A DNA stretch of 64,000 bases from Paenibacillus_AA sp045062745 (lineage in GTDB: Bacteria; Bacillota; Bacilli; Paenibacillales; NBRC-103111). A program made the translations under genes and the position numbers. Shown in pieces: positions 8,711 through 17,260 of the stretch; the stretch's first letter is position 1, and each line of letters begins with the position of its first letter. The stretch lies in the NCBI RefSeq assembly GCF_045062745.1, contig NZ_JBJGED010000009.1:124001-188000 (forward strand), written 5' to 3'. A model generated the notes under the pieces. It made no database searches, had not been told where the DNA came from, and saw only the letters and a program-made list of their open reading frames with translations.

Positions 8711-9799
8711 TTATGCATAGATCTCGCTAATAGGTATCTTCCGCACCTTCAGCCTTGCGAGGCAGATGCCGTCCTCCGCCTCCCCCGCACAATACGCGAG
8801 CAGCACATAGTCGCGGGTCGCGTGGATCGCGGTGTAGCAGCAGCCGTTGCCGTCCTCCTCGCGCTCGACGGCGAAGTGGCCGCTCCAGGTCCGACCTTCG
8901 TCGCGGCTGATCGCCCCGATAAGCGGCGTGCGCCCCCAGCTGTGCTTCTCTAACCGGCGGGTATTGTAGGCGGGGATCGGGTTCCACACCGCGAACAAGT
9001 CGCCGCTCTCCGGCAGCCGCTTCATCGAAAGGGGCGAGCAAGGCGAGGTGAACGCGGAAGGCATCGGCGCACTCCACGACTCTCCGCCGTCATGCGAAAA
9101 CGTCTCGTACTGGAAGCCGAGGTCGGTGCGTGCCCACCCCCACAATGCGCCGCTACGCAGCTCGATCACGCCTGGCTCTTGCATGTCGCTCTTCGAGTTC
9201 GGGGCGCCGATGGTGAGGAAATTACGCGCCTCTCGCCAAGTGACACCGTCATCATCCGAGTAGAAGAAGAACGTAATCGCCCGCCCGTCGAACGAGCCCC
9301 ACTCCGTCTTGCTGCTCGTCTTCATCCGGTGCAGCCCGGCCGGGATCAGCAGGCGTCCCGAGGACAGCCGGATCACCCGGTCGTTGTTCGTCACATAGTA
9401 TCCCATGCCCGGGACGCAGCAGACCGGGTCCCCCCATGTATTCCCTTCGTCAGCCGACCGGCGCAGATGCAGCCGCATATCGTGCCAGCCGTAGCGGATC
9501 AAGTAGAACAGACCGAGATCGCCGTTATTCAACCGCAGCAGCGAGACGCTCATAATATTGATCGCATCGTGATCCTCCGGCCGGGCGACAATCGTATCAT
9601 CGGACCACGTCTCCCCTCCATCGGACGAATAGCGGACCGCAATACACGCCTTGGCATCATCGTGGGCCGAATCTCCGATGAAACGGCTGTACGCAAACAT
9701 CGTCCGCCCGTCCCGCAGCTCGAAGAACGCGCCCTCGCTATTCCTCGGATTCCCTTCCACCGGGGGTAAATCCAGCACGATCTTTCCCTTTTGCTCCAT
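8711..9799 (-). CDS. Sialidase-superfamily (BNR/Asp-box) protein
   Basis: A 362-residue beta-propeller with five Asp-box repeats: SSDGGETW, SADEGNTW, SDDDGVTW, SHDGGESW and SRDEGRTW, spaced as in six-bladed sialidase folds. Such proteins hydrolyse or bind terminal sugars; true sialic-acid specificity cannot be claimed because the Arg triad is not clear to me. There is no signal peptide, so it should act on imported material. It lies downstream of an ABC importer on the same strand (10023-13486), separated by a 114-bp palindrome. Start ATG 9799 has an AAGGAGAGGGAG site. Confidence 0.82.
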   Translation of the reverse strand: MEQKGKIVLDLPPVEGNPRNSEGAFFELRDGRTMFAYSRFIGDSAHDDAKACIAVRYSSDGGETWSDDTIVARPEDHDAINIMSVSLLRLNNGDLGLFYLIRYGWHDMRLHLRRSADEGNTWGDPVCCVPGMGYYVTNNDRVIRLSSGRLLIPAGLHRMKTSSKTEWGSFDGRAITFFFYSDDDGVTWREARNFLTIGAPNSKSDMQEPGVIELRSGALWGWARTDLGFQYETFSHDGGESWSAPMPSAFTSPCSPLSMKRLPESGDLFAVWNPIPAYNTRRLEKHSWGRTPLIGAISRDEGRTWSGHFAVEREEDGNGCCYTAIHATRDYVLLAYCAGEAEDGICLARLKVRKIPISEIYA

Positions 9800-9884
9800 G
9801 TTTCTTCTCCCTCTCCTTCTTTTCTACTCCTCCCCCACAGACGGGCGAGTTAAAGGTTTTGACCCGATTCATTCGAAGAGCGGT

Positions 9885-9998
9885 GGGCAAGGGAATGGTA
9901 CGGAAAGTTTACGGCCGCCTTTGAAATCAAGTTGAAACATTATCAATTCTGATTAAATCAACTTGATTTCAACAGCGGTGGAGTACCATCCCTTGCCC
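9885..9998. repeat. 114-bp nested inverted repeat
   Basis: Outer arms GGGCAAGGGAATGGTAC (9885-9901) and GTACCATCCCTTGCCC (9983-9998) match except for one extra A. Inner arms TTGAAATCAAGTTGA (9921-9935) and TCAACTTGATTTCAA (9958-9972) are perfect complements. CCGC/GCGG pairs continue between them. It lies between the stop codon of a permease and the start of the sialidase-like gene, so a transcript would form a very long hairpin there. It could be a terminator/attenuator or a small non-autonomous mobile element. Confidence 0.8.
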
Positions 9999-10022
9999 GT
10001 AGTGATTAGAATGACGCTTCTT

Positions 10023-10928
10023 TTAACCTTTGAGCGAGCCCGTCAACACACCCTTAACAAAATGCTTCTGCAAAAAAGGGTACACACACAAAATCGGCAG
10101 CGTCGTGACGACGATCATCGCCCCCCGCAGGCTCTGAGCCGTCGGCTTGTGAGCCACCCCGTTCAACATCTCCGCATCCAGATCCTGACTCGAGAACGAG
10201 AGTACGATACGGCGGAGCAGCACCTGCACCGGCATCAGCTTGGAGTCGTTGATGTAGATCGTGGCGTCGAACCAGGCGTTCCAGTGGCCGACCGCGTAGA
10301 ACAAGCCGATCGTCGCGAAGGTCGGCAGACTGAGCGGGAATACGATGCGGGCCAAGATCGTGAGCGGCCGGGCTCCGTCAATCGTGGCGGACTCGATCAG
10401 GCTTTCCGGGATTTGGCCAAAAAAGTTTTTCATGATCAGCAAGTTCCAGGCACTAATCAAGCTTGGGATGATCATCACCCAGAACGTATTGATCAGATGC
10501 ATGTACTTCAGCAACAAGTACGTCGGGATAAGCCCGCCGCCGAACAGCATCGTGATGAACACGAGCGTGATGAGCGTATTGCGCCCGGGCAAATCTCTAC
10601 GCGATAGGCCATACGCCAGCATAGCGGTGAAAAGCAGGTTCAGCGCGGTCCCCACGACCACCCGCAGAACGGTGATGCCATAGGCGTGGTACAACAGCGA
10701 CCCTTCCGACAGCAGCACGCGATAGGCGGTGAAATCGAGCTGTTCGGGGATCAGGATGAAGTTCCCCCGGCGGATCAGTTCGTTCTCTCCCACGAACGAA
10801 GTCGACACGATCGCCAGGAAGGGCGCGATGAACGACAGAGACAGCAGCGTGAGCAGCGTGTAATTGAACAGCTGGAATGTCATCTCGCCTCCGCTCATGC
10901 GGGACCGGATTTTGTGCACGGCAGCCAT
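10023..10928 (-). CDS. Carbohydrate ABC transporter permease, YtcP/LplC type
   Basis: Second permease of this importer, 301 residues from ATG 10928, chosen because CAGGAGGGGATC lies just before it and because a longer reading would run through the preceding permease gene. Six membrane helices, the EAA loop LIESATIDGARPL and the C-terminal signature FVKGVLTGSLKG are present. Only two bases separate it from the stop codon of the preceding permease, so translation is probably coupled. A 114-bp palindrome follows. Confidence 0.92.
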   Translation of the reverse strand: MAAVHKIRSRMSGGEMTFQLFNYTLLTLLSLSFIAPFLAIVSTSFVGENELIRRGNFILIPEQLDFTAYRVLLSEGSLLYHAYGITVLRVVVGTALNLLFTAMLAYGLSRRDLPGRNTLITLVFITMLFGGGLIPTYLLLKYMHLINTFWVMIIPSLISAWNLLIMKNFFGQIPESLIESATIDGARPLTILARIVFPLSLPTFATIGLFYAVGHWNAWFDATIYINDSKLMPVQVLLRRIVLSFSSQDLDAEMLNGVAHKPTAQSLRGAMIVVTTLPILCVYPFLQKHFVKGVLTGSLKG

Positions 10929-10930
10929 CG

Positions 10931-11848
10931 TTACCAGATCCCCTCCTGTCCAAGCTTCTTGGCGATATAGTTGGCCCCGATCACGAGAATGAACGCGATA
11001 ACCGACTTGAACAGCCCGACCGCGGCCGCGAACGAGTAGTTGACCTCGACTAGCCCCTTCCGGTACACATACGTGTCGAGAATATCCGCGACTCCATAGA
11101 CCGGCGGAGAGTACAACAGGAAGATTTGCTCGAACCCGGCATCCATGATGTGACCGATCGACAAGATGAGCAAGATCACGGCAATGTGGCTGATCCCCGG
11201 AAGGGTAATGTGCCAAATTTGCCGGAACCGCCCGGCCCCGTCCACCTTCGCCGCTTCATACAACTGCTGATCGACGCTGGCGATGGCGGCCAGATAGATG
11301 ATCGTGCTCCAGCCCACCTCTTTCCAAATCCCGGAGACGACGAGCACCGAGCGAAAATACGCCTGATCGGTCAAAAAGGGGATCGGCTCCACGCCCAACC
11401 GCAGCAGCAGCCCTTTGACGAAACCGTCATCCACGCTGAGCAGAGCCGTCATAAGTCCGGCCACGATCACCATGGACAAGAAGTGCGGCAAGTAGGAGAT
11501 CGTCTGGACCACTCTTTTGAAAATCGTATGCCGAACCTCATTAAGCAGCAGAGCCAGGATGATCGGGGCCGGGAACCCGAAGACGATCCGATAGAAGCTG
11601 ATGGCGAGCGTATTGCCCATAATGTCCCAGAAGTAATAAGAGTGGATGAAATTGCGAAAATGCTTCAGCCCCACCCAATCGGCCGTCAGCATCCCGTGAA
11701 GCCCGTCGAACGGCGCCACTTGTTTGAACGCTATGATAACCCCGTACATCGGACCGTAATGGAACACAAGAAAATAGAGCATGCCCGGGATGACGAGTGC
11801 ATAATGCAGCTTGTGCTTGCGGAATCGAGAGAAAATACTGACATGCAT
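10931..11848 (-). CDS. Carbohydrate ABC transporter permease, LplB type
   Basis: First permease of the importer, 305 residues, with the hallmark FHYGPMYGVIIAFK near residues 29-42, the conserved KRVVQTISYLPHF block and the EAA loop LYEAAKVDGAGRF. It lies between its binding protein (upstream on the minus strand, with a strong hairpin in the gap) and the second permease. No ATPase gene is present in the operon. Confidence 0.93.
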   Translation of the reverse strand: MHVSIFSRFRKHKLHYALVIPGMLYFLVFHYGPMYGVIIAFKQVAPFDGLHGMLTADWVGLKHFRNFIHSYYFWDIMGNTLAISFYRIVFGFPAPIILALLLNEVRHTIFKRVVQTISYLPHFLSMVIVAGLMTALLSVDDGFVKGLLLRLGVEPIPFLTDQAYFRSVLVVSGIWKEVGWSTIIYLAAIASVDQQLYEAAKVDGAGRFRQIWHITLPGISHIAVILLILSIGHIMDAGFEQIFLLYSPPVYGVADILDTYVYRKGLVEVNYSFAAAVGLFKSVIAFILVIGANYIAKKLGQEGIW

Positions 11849-11886
11849 GACTGAATCACTCCGTTTCGTCTTGCCGGACCGGATAA

Positions 11887-11929
11887 CTCCGGCCGCGAGA
11901 GGCGCTCATGAGGCGCCTCCCGGCCGGAG
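11887..11929 (-). promoter_or_regulatory. Long GC-rich hairpin at binding-protein/permease junction
   Basis: CTCCGGCCG (11887-11895) pairs perfectly with CGGCCGGAG (11921-11929), and GAGGCGC (11899-11905) with GCGCCTC (11913-11919). It starts 6 bases past the binding-protein stop codon, and there is no T-run. It probably protects the binding-protein transcript from 3' decay and lowers permease expression, as described for other binding-protein operons; that role is inferred. Confidence 0.7.
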
Positions 11930-11935
11930 CGGGCG

Positions 11936-13486
11936 CTATTTGGTGCCTTTCACCCGGTTATATTCCGCCGTGTAAGCTTCGATCCATTTGTCCAGGCCGG
12001 CCTTATTCAGCTCGTCGAGGAACTTGCCGTATTCCTCCATAGGCCTTGCGCCGGTGATGAACTTGATCGTCTCCTGCTCGATCATCCGGGTAATATCGCC
12101 CGAGGTCGGCACCTTCTCGTTGATTGCTTTCGTGTCGAAGCGGAATTCCACATCGGCCAGCGCGGACTTCTTCACCCGGTCCATGTTCGTAATATACTTG
12201 CGGATGTAATCGAACTGCGGCCCGAACGACGGGTCGTTCTTCTCATACTGCACGGTGTAGGCGAACGTCAGGCCCGGAATCAGATCGCCCATGTAGTCGG
12301 TGTTCAAGCCTTCGATAATGCGCTTACTCTTGTCCGTATACTTCCAATGCTTGCCTTCAATCCCGAAGAACAAGAGGAAGTAGTTCTCGATATCGGAATG
12401 CACCCAATCGATCAGCTTCATAGCAGCTTCCGGGTTCTTGGCGTTTTTGTTGATCATGATGCCGCTAGTGCCGACCGCTCCGAGCGAAGTGATGTGGCCG
12501 GCCGGGCCTTTCAGATCGGCTGCCACCGTGTATTTGGCTTCCGGTACGTTTTGCCGGAGCAAGTATTCGTTGGCGGTCACCGTCGTATTCCACAGCACGC
12601 CGCTCGCCACCCGGTTCTGCTTCACGAGCTCGATCTGGCGGGTCCGGTTGGAGGAGAACGCTTCTTTGAAAATGTAGCCCTTTTTGTACCAATCCGCCAT
12701 CTTCGCGACGAAATCGCGGTAGCCCGGATGTAGCTGAGGCGGCTTCACTTTGCCGTCCTTGTCGAGCCAATTGCCGTAGCCTACGTCCATAAACCCGGCG
12801 GCGAACCCGCCATGCAGCGAGGCGAGGTCGGTCAGGAGCGGAATCGTCTGCCCGGAGCCGGCCGGATCCTGATCTTTGAAAGCTTTGAGTACCGCCTCAT
12901 ACTCGTCGATCGTCTTGGGCATCGACAGATTCAGCTTCTTCAGCCAATCCTCGCGGACGAGCACCGTGTTACCCGCAACCGGCGCACCCGTCGGAATGCC
13001 CCATATTTTCCCGTCCGACGTAGTGAGCGCATCCCAAGCCATCTTCCAATCGTTCGGCCACAGCTTGCGGATGTTAGGGCCGTACTTATCGAGCAGATCG
13101 CCGATCGGACGGACGGCGCCATTCGCCTGATGAACGCCCATGCTGCCGGCGAAAATATCGAGCGGCTCGTTTGAACCTAGCAGCACGTTCAGCTTGTCGG
13201 CCTCCGATCCCTTCGGCGGAATAATCGGGACGATCTCGATGCCGATCTTGTCCATGACGACCTTCTTGACTTCTTCCACCGCCTCGGGCTTGCTCACCGT
13301 ATTATTGTTGGCGAGGTTGCCGAAGTTGGCGTAGACGTACACCTTCTCGATCTTTTTGGCTGCGCTCGCCTCCGGCTTGGCCGAGGTCGTCGCGGGTTTC
13401 GTTCCGTCTCCCGACGAGCAGCCGGCGACCGCTCCGGCCAGTGCGATCGCTGCGGCGGAGGTGATGCCGATTTTTCTAAGAATCAT
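11936..13486 (-). CDS. Extracellular solute-binding lipoprotein
   Basis: Ligand-capturing lipoprotein of the importer, 516 residues from ATG 13486. The signal peptide ends in AVAGC with the lipid-bearing Cys at about 23, followed by a low-complexity linker (SSGDGTKPATTSAKPEAS) and a large binding fold. A longer in-frame reading upstream has no conserved sequence and would bury the signal peptide. A cre-like box overlaps the region just before its ribosome site. It is transcribed after the membrane AraC regulator at 13684-16041 and before two permeases. Confidence 0.9.
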   Translation of the reverse strand: MILRKIGITSAAAIALAGAVAGCSSGDGTKPATTSAKPEASAAKKIEKVYVYANFGNLANNNTVSKPEAVEEVKKVVMDKIGIEIVPIIPPKGSEADKLNVLLGSNEPLDIFAGSMGVHQANGAVRPIGDLLDKYGPNIRKLWPNDWKMAWDALTTSDGKIWGIPTGAPVAGNTVLVREDWLKKLNLSMPKTIDEYEAVLKAFKDQDPAGSGQTIPLLTDLASLHGGFAAGFMDVGYGNWLDKDGKVKPPQLHPGYRDFVAKMADWYKKGYIFKEAFSSNRTRQIELVKQNRVASGVLWNTTVTANEYLLRQNVPEAKYTVAADLKGPAGHITSLGAVGTSGIMINKNAKNPEAAMKLIDWVHSDIENYFLLFFGIEGKHWKYTDKSKRIIEGLNTDYMGDLIPGLTFAYTVQYEKNDPSFGPQFDYIRKYITNMDRVKKSALADVEFRFDTKAINEKVPTSGDITRMIEQETIKFITGARPMEEYGKFLDELNKAGLDKWIEAYTAEYNRVKGTK

Positions 13487-13501
13487 GCCCTTTGCCCCTT
13501 T

Positions 13502-13515
13502 CGAAAACGTTCTCA
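13502..13515 (-). promoter_or_regulatory. cre-like box before binding-protein gene
   Basis: TGAGAACGTTTTCG on the minus strand matches 13 of 14 positions of the CcpA box TGWAANCGNTNWCA read from the other strand, where the first T is C. It lies 16-29 bases upstream of the binding-protein ATG, a position where bound CcpA would block elongation. Confidence 0.5.
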
Positions 13516-13520
13516 AGTTT

Positions 13521-13558
13521 GCAGGGACTGCGTGTCGCGACACCGCACCATGCCCTGC
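13521..13558 (-). promoter_or_regulatory. Nested palindrome upstream of binding-protein gene
   Basis: GCAGGG (13521-13526) pairs with CCCTGC (13553-13558) around the perfect 12-bp palindrome GTGTCGCGACAC (13532-13543). It stands between the regulator stop codon and the cre-like box. It could be a terminator of the regulator message or a protein-binding site. Confidence 0.4.
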
Positions 13559-13640
13559 AGCTTCAGTATGAGAGCAGGGGGGCGATACCGGAATGCCGGG
13601 TTGATGCCTTGCATCCCTCAGCGATGACATATCGCAACAG

Positions 13641-13669
13641 TGTGGTATCCGGTTCATGGTTGTGGTATC
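13641..13669 (-). promoter_or_regulatory. Direct repeats, candidate AraC-family operator
   Basis: The 9-mer TGTGGTATC occurs exactly at 13641-13649 and 13661-13669, a period of 20 bp. AraC-type regulators bind tandem half-sites about two helical turns apart. The site lies just downstream of the AraC-type regulator gene and about 155-185 bp before the binding-protein start. Confidence 0.35.
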
Positions 13670-13683
13670 GGGGGTCAGGCCGG

Positions 13684-16041
13684 TTACAGCTCGCTGCGCG
13701 CCTTGCGGTATTCGCCGGGCGTCATGCCGATGCATTCGCGGAACAGCTTGATGAAATAATCGCTTTTCAAGTAGCCGACGCGCTCGCCGATTTCTTTGAT
13801 TTTCAAATCCGTCTCAAGGAGCAGCGCTTTTCCTTTCTCCATCCGGACCTGCGTCAAATAATCGGAGAACGAGGAGCCGCAATGCTCCTTGAAAATCCGG
13901 CTCAAGTACGAGGGACTCAGCTGCAGCCGGTCCGCCAGCTCCACAAGCGACAGCGGCCGTTCCAGCTCGCGATGAATGATCGACATCGCTTGCTCCACGT
14001 AGCGATTGTTCTTCTCGCGGAAGGCCGTGCCGAAGCCAGAGGCAAGTCCCTGCACCAATCCGCGCAGCCATTGGACCGCGTCGTGCAGATCGTCCTTGTG
14101 GAGCAAGGCGGCATATAAGCTTCGCTTCTCTCCCGCGATCACGGCCAGATCGAGGTTCATCCGCTCGGAGGTTGCAACGAGGCTGCCCAGGAGCCGCATA
14201 AGGGCGTATTGGATTTGCCGCACGTGTACCCGGCCTCTCTCCCCGCCGAGTTCCCTCACGATCTGATCGAGCAGCCGGAGCGCTTGCTCGGCGTCACCGT
14301 TTAAGATATACGTATTCAGCGACTCCTCCTTATCGGACGGGTAGCGGAAAACGGCCGTTCCGTCCAGGAGAACGTCCTCGATATAGATCACTTGGCCGGA
14401 GCCCACGATCCCCCGGTAGCGGAGCGCTTCCAGCGCTTCCTCGTAAGCCCGCCCGAGTTCGCCCGCATTCAGGCAGTGCCGGCCGATGCCGATCGAGCAG
14501 CCGATGGCGAGCCGCTCGTCGAGCGTGCCGATCAGCCGTTCTGCGGCGGCGAATAAGGCAGAGAGGTCCTGTGCATCCACATTCACGATCACGACGAGCG
14601 CATCGTCCGTCGTCTCCGCCATCATTCGTTTCCAGCGGTCCGGCAGCACCTCCGCGATCGTATCCGCCAGATGGACTTTGGCCAAGCTCTCGCTCTCCGC
14701 ATCGGCCGGACTCTCCGAGGATCGTTCCCAGGCGAGGACCATCAGCGTCAAATGCTCCCAGTCTATGTCGAAGCCGAGGTAGTGCAATCGTTCTTCGATA
14801 TAAGCCCGATCATAGCCATGCTGCCGCAGCAAGGAGCGTACGAAAGTGTCCTTATACGCGGGCAGGCTCTCCTTCAGCCGGTGGCGCAAGCTCCACCGAT
14901 CCTCGAACGCGTCCTCCAGACTGCGCCGGATGACGTGCCATTCCCCCTTGGGCGATCCGCCATAGCGCTCGTCCGCGCTCTTGATGAACTGCAGCACGCG
15001 GCGGATCGGGGCATAGAGATGCCGGGCGAGCAGCAGGGCGAGCAAGCACCCGGCCGCGGCGAGGACGAAGCAATACCAGAGGATCGTGTTCCGAACGCCG
15101 GCGACGCTCTTGTACAATTCGGTGAGCGGGGTCGCGAACACGAACGTCCACCCCAGCGTCTCCGACCGAACCCAGGTCACGAAGAGACGCTCTCCGCCTG
15201 CCTCCGCTTCGAGCGAGCCCTGCGGTTCCAGCTCCGGCCGTTGCCACATCGGGCTGCCGCCGATCTCCCGGTTCACCGGATTGGCGTCGTCGTACAGCAT
15301 CGGCGTACCGCGGGAGGACATCACAATGAAGGGGCGGTCTCCGATCCGATTGCCGCCGATATGGACCGGTTTCCGGACGAAGCTCTCGTAGATTCGATCC
15401 GCGTCGAGATTGATGACGAGCACGTTGCCTTCTATCGAGGTCTTGTACACGAGCGGGATGACGTTCAGGGACGTGCCATCCGGTGTTTTTGCCGAACGCA
15501 TATCCAGGATCATCGGCAGCGCCGGGTCGCCCTGGGGGAACCGGTTCCAGCCTTCGTCGTAGAATCGATCCGGCTCGTAGACGAGCAGATCGGACGTCAT
15601 GATCAATCGTTTGCCGCTGTCGAAGTAATAGACCGAATGGATGAAATCATTGGACAGCTTCAGAGCGCGCATGTTGTTCAGCGCCTGTTTTTTCCCCCGC
15701 AAGTACGATTCCAGCATCGGCAAATCCTCGTCCCTCAGCTCCCCACTCAGCGTCTCGTAATACGAGCCCCGGGGGAACAGCTCAAACTGGCGCATCGTAG
15801 CGCCCTCCAGGGTCAACTGCCGGAAGCTGCTGCCGATCTGATCGATCATAAGCTCCATGGCGTTGGCCGTTTGGTTCAAGTAATTGCCGTTCGCCTCCCG
15901 CAGCTCCTCCTGAATCGTCGTTTTGGCATTCTGGTAGTAGACGAGACTGGAGGCCAACACAGGGAGGAGGCACAGGATGAGAGCCACTACGATGACCTTG
16001 AAGTAAAAATGCCGTGTTCGCACAGTACGGAACCAGTTCAT
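13684..16041 (-). CDS. Membrane sensor with C-terminal AraC-type DNA-binding domain
   Basis: Regulator of the same architecture as the one at 3641-5968: 785 residues, a membrane segment near 15-35, an extracellular Cache-like region, a second membrane segment near 285-310, and a C-terminal AraC pair (ADRLQLSPSYLSRIFKEHCG, then GYLKSDYFIKLFRECIGMTP). ATG 16041 is chosen because GAGGTG lies nine bases upstream; ATG 16050 touches that site. The frame stays open a further 166 codons upstream, but that part is a degenerate Arg/Ser/Cys-rich reading of repeats. It precedes and probably controls the importer at 10023-13486. A cre box lies about 400 bp upstream. Confidence 0.88.
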   Translation of the reverse strand: MNWFRTVRTRHFYFKVIVVALILCLLPVLASSLVYYQNAKTTIQEELREANGNYLNQTANAMELMIDQIGSSFRQLTLEGATMRQFELFPRGSYYETLSGELRDEDLPMLESYLRGKKQALNNMRALKLSNDFIHSVYYFDSGKRLIMTSDLLVYEPDRFYDEGWNRFPQGDPALPMILDMRSAKTPDGTSLNVIPLVYKTSIEGNVLVINLDADRIYESFVRKPVHIGGNRIGDRPFIVMSSRGTPMLYDDANPVNREIGGSPMWQRPELEPQGSLEAEAGGERLFVTWVRSETLGWTFVFATPLTELYKSVAGVRNTILWYCFVLAAAGCLLALLLARHLYAPIRRVLQFIKSADERYGGSPKGEWHVIRRSLEDAFEDRWSLRHRLKESLPAYKDTFVRSLLRQHGYDRAYIEERLHYLGFDIDWEHLTLMVLAWERSSESPADAESESLAKVHLADTIAEVLPDRWKRMMAETTDDALVVIVNVDAQDLSALFAAAERLIGTLDERLAIGCSIGIGRHCLNAGELGRAYEEALEALRYRGIVGSGQVIYIEDVLLDGTAVFRYPSDKEESLNTYILNGDAEQALRLLDQIVRELGGERGRVHVRQIQYALMRLLGSLVATSERMNLDLAVIAGEKRSLYAALLHKDDLHDAVQWLRGLVQGLASGFGTAFREKNNRYVEQAMSIIHRELERPLSLVELADRLQLSPSYLSRIFKEHCGSSFSDYLTQVRMEKGKALLLETDLKIKEIGERVGYLKSDYFIKLFRECIGMTPGEYRKARSEL

Positions 16042-16079
16042 GATGGGCATCACCTCATACAAAGGATGGGAGGGGGAAA

Positions 16080-16420
16080 GGACCGGAACAGTAGGGAAAG
16101 AACGACAGGATGGATGGATAAACAAATGGAACGCAAGGTACCACTTAGAACGGTTAGATGGGTGAAATGGATAGAACGCATGGTACGCCTTGCACATAGA
16201 GCGAATGGTGCGGCATAGATCGAATGGTACGGGATAGAACGCATAGAACAACAACCTCATAGAACACAACCGCACGGAACACAACTGCAGAGAACGCAGA
16301 GAACACATAATACGGACAGTACGCGTAGGACGCATAGGACGCTTACAAACTCTTAGGACGGACAGTACGCATATTACGCATAGAACGCATGAAGCGCATT
16401 GAACGGATGCAGGGGAAACA
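16080..16420. repeat. Degenerate about 10-bp tandem repeat region in leader
   Basis: Runs of a drifting unit such as ATAGAACGCAT, TAGGACGCA and GGACAGTACGC recur about every 10 bases across this stretch. The region lies between the predicted promoter and the start codon of the AraC-type regulator, so it would form a long repeat-filled 5' leader. It keeps the minus-strand frame open without looking like a protein. Confidence 0.6.
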
Positions 16421-16441
16421 CGGATAAAACGCTCCCGTTCG

Positions 16442-16455
16442 TGAAAACGATTACA
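16442..16455 (-). promoter_or_regulatory. cre box (CcpA site)
   Basis: TGAAAACGATTACA (plus strand) fits the consensus TGWAANCGNTNWCA at all positions, and so does its complement. It begins about 13 bases downstream of a candidate -10 box for the regulator transcript, where bound CcpA would give carbon catabolite repression of the sensor and its importer. Confidence 0.65.
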
Positions 16456-16467
16456 AAAAGTTGAAGC

Positions 16468-16494
16468 ACTATATGCATATGATGGTTCGACCAA
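16468..16494 (-). promoter_or_regulatory. Candidate promoter of AraC regulator gene
   Basis: On the minus strand TTGGTC (16489-16494) and TATAGT (16468-16473) are separated by 15 bases; shifting the -35 by one gives 16. Spacing is short but the -10 is good and the cre box follows immediately. Confidence 0.35.
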
Positions 16495-17020
16495 ATTGAC
16501 GACTGATTTTAGAGTAGCCGATTCCGCCGAAACGTGCAACCGGTTTAGGGGCCCCCGTGTTGGAGAGGGTGGATCACCATTCGCCTCACAAGGCTCGGCT
16601 CCATCTACCTACACCACCCACAGACACTTCACGGCTCTTCTCATTTTACATCCGCCCCATATCGGCTATACTCCCTTCCCATCCGCCCCATACCGGCTCG
16701 GCTCCATTCACACCCCGTCTTGCACCGGCTTTACTCCCTTCTCATCCGTCCCATTTCGGCTCGACTCCTTCCACATCTCCGAATTTAGTTTCGTTTTGCC
16801 TGCTTAGAGTCGAGCTCGAACCGTTCTGAGCTGTGCAGTTCGATTTTGGCGACTTGGAGTATCGCATCGACCGAGCAAGGTTCCGAATCACCGCTCCAAT
16901 TGGGCGAATTCGAACTGCAGTTTCTTTTTGCTCCTCCAGTGGGTATGTAAGTTGGCATAATCAAACTGCGGAAAGGGGCTATTGCCCAAGCTAAGCGTGG
17001 GGAGCGGTACTTGAAGCAGG
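16495..17020. other. Gene-free stretch
   Basis: No credible coding region is seen on either strand. The only structure found is the 31-bp tandem repeat at 16649-16773. The remainder, about 16774-17020, shows neither a convincing hairpin nor a gene. Confidence 0.6.
16649..16773. repeat. Four tandem units of about 31 bp
   Basis: Units begin at 16649, 16680, 16711 and 16743 and share the pattern CAtCCgcCCcat-CGGCt-aCTCCcTTC. Periods are 31, 31 and 32. The units differ at several positions, so the array is old. It is not in a recognisable gene. Confidence 0.7.
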
Positions 17021-17230
17021 CTGTAAGGCTAAGTAACCTATTAAGCTAACCCCCTTTACAATCGAGAAGCAAAAGTGGCTCTCCCGGCCGTCATTGTAAA
17101 GCAAACTTCACTATTAGAGACGGTCGCCTTCACTATTAACGTAACTTTGCCTTACAAAACGGCTCTATAGTGAGGAAATGGAATGGATTTTGTAAGGTTA
17201 CCCCTCTTAACTGTAAGCTTTGCCTTACAA
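17021..17230. repeat. 210-bp structured intergenic repeat, copy 2
   Basis: Same element as 6223-6432, with 41-bp palindromic ends at 17021-17061 and 17190-17230 and a central inverted pair at about 17093-17158. It lies directly beyond the terminator of the 26-kb minus-strand operon, so in this copy it is mostly outside the transcript. Confidence 0.85.
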
Positions 17231-17232
17231 GC

Positions 17233-17260
17233 AAAAAACCGCCCGGAGTTATCCGGACGG
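17233..17260 (-). terminator. Intrinsic terminator of the 26-kb operon
   Basis: On the minus strand CCGTCCGGA (17252-17260), loop TAAC, TCCGGGCGG (17239-17247) is followed by six T (17233-17238). The stem includes one G-T pair, and the stop codon of the last gene lies inside the loop region. Confidence 0.9.

Noticed and set aside
16042..16539. 166-codon N-terminal extension of the AraC regulator
   Set aside because: The sequence is a reading of short degenerate repeats (Cys/Arg/Ser-rich). The family length and a good ribosome site support the start at 16041.
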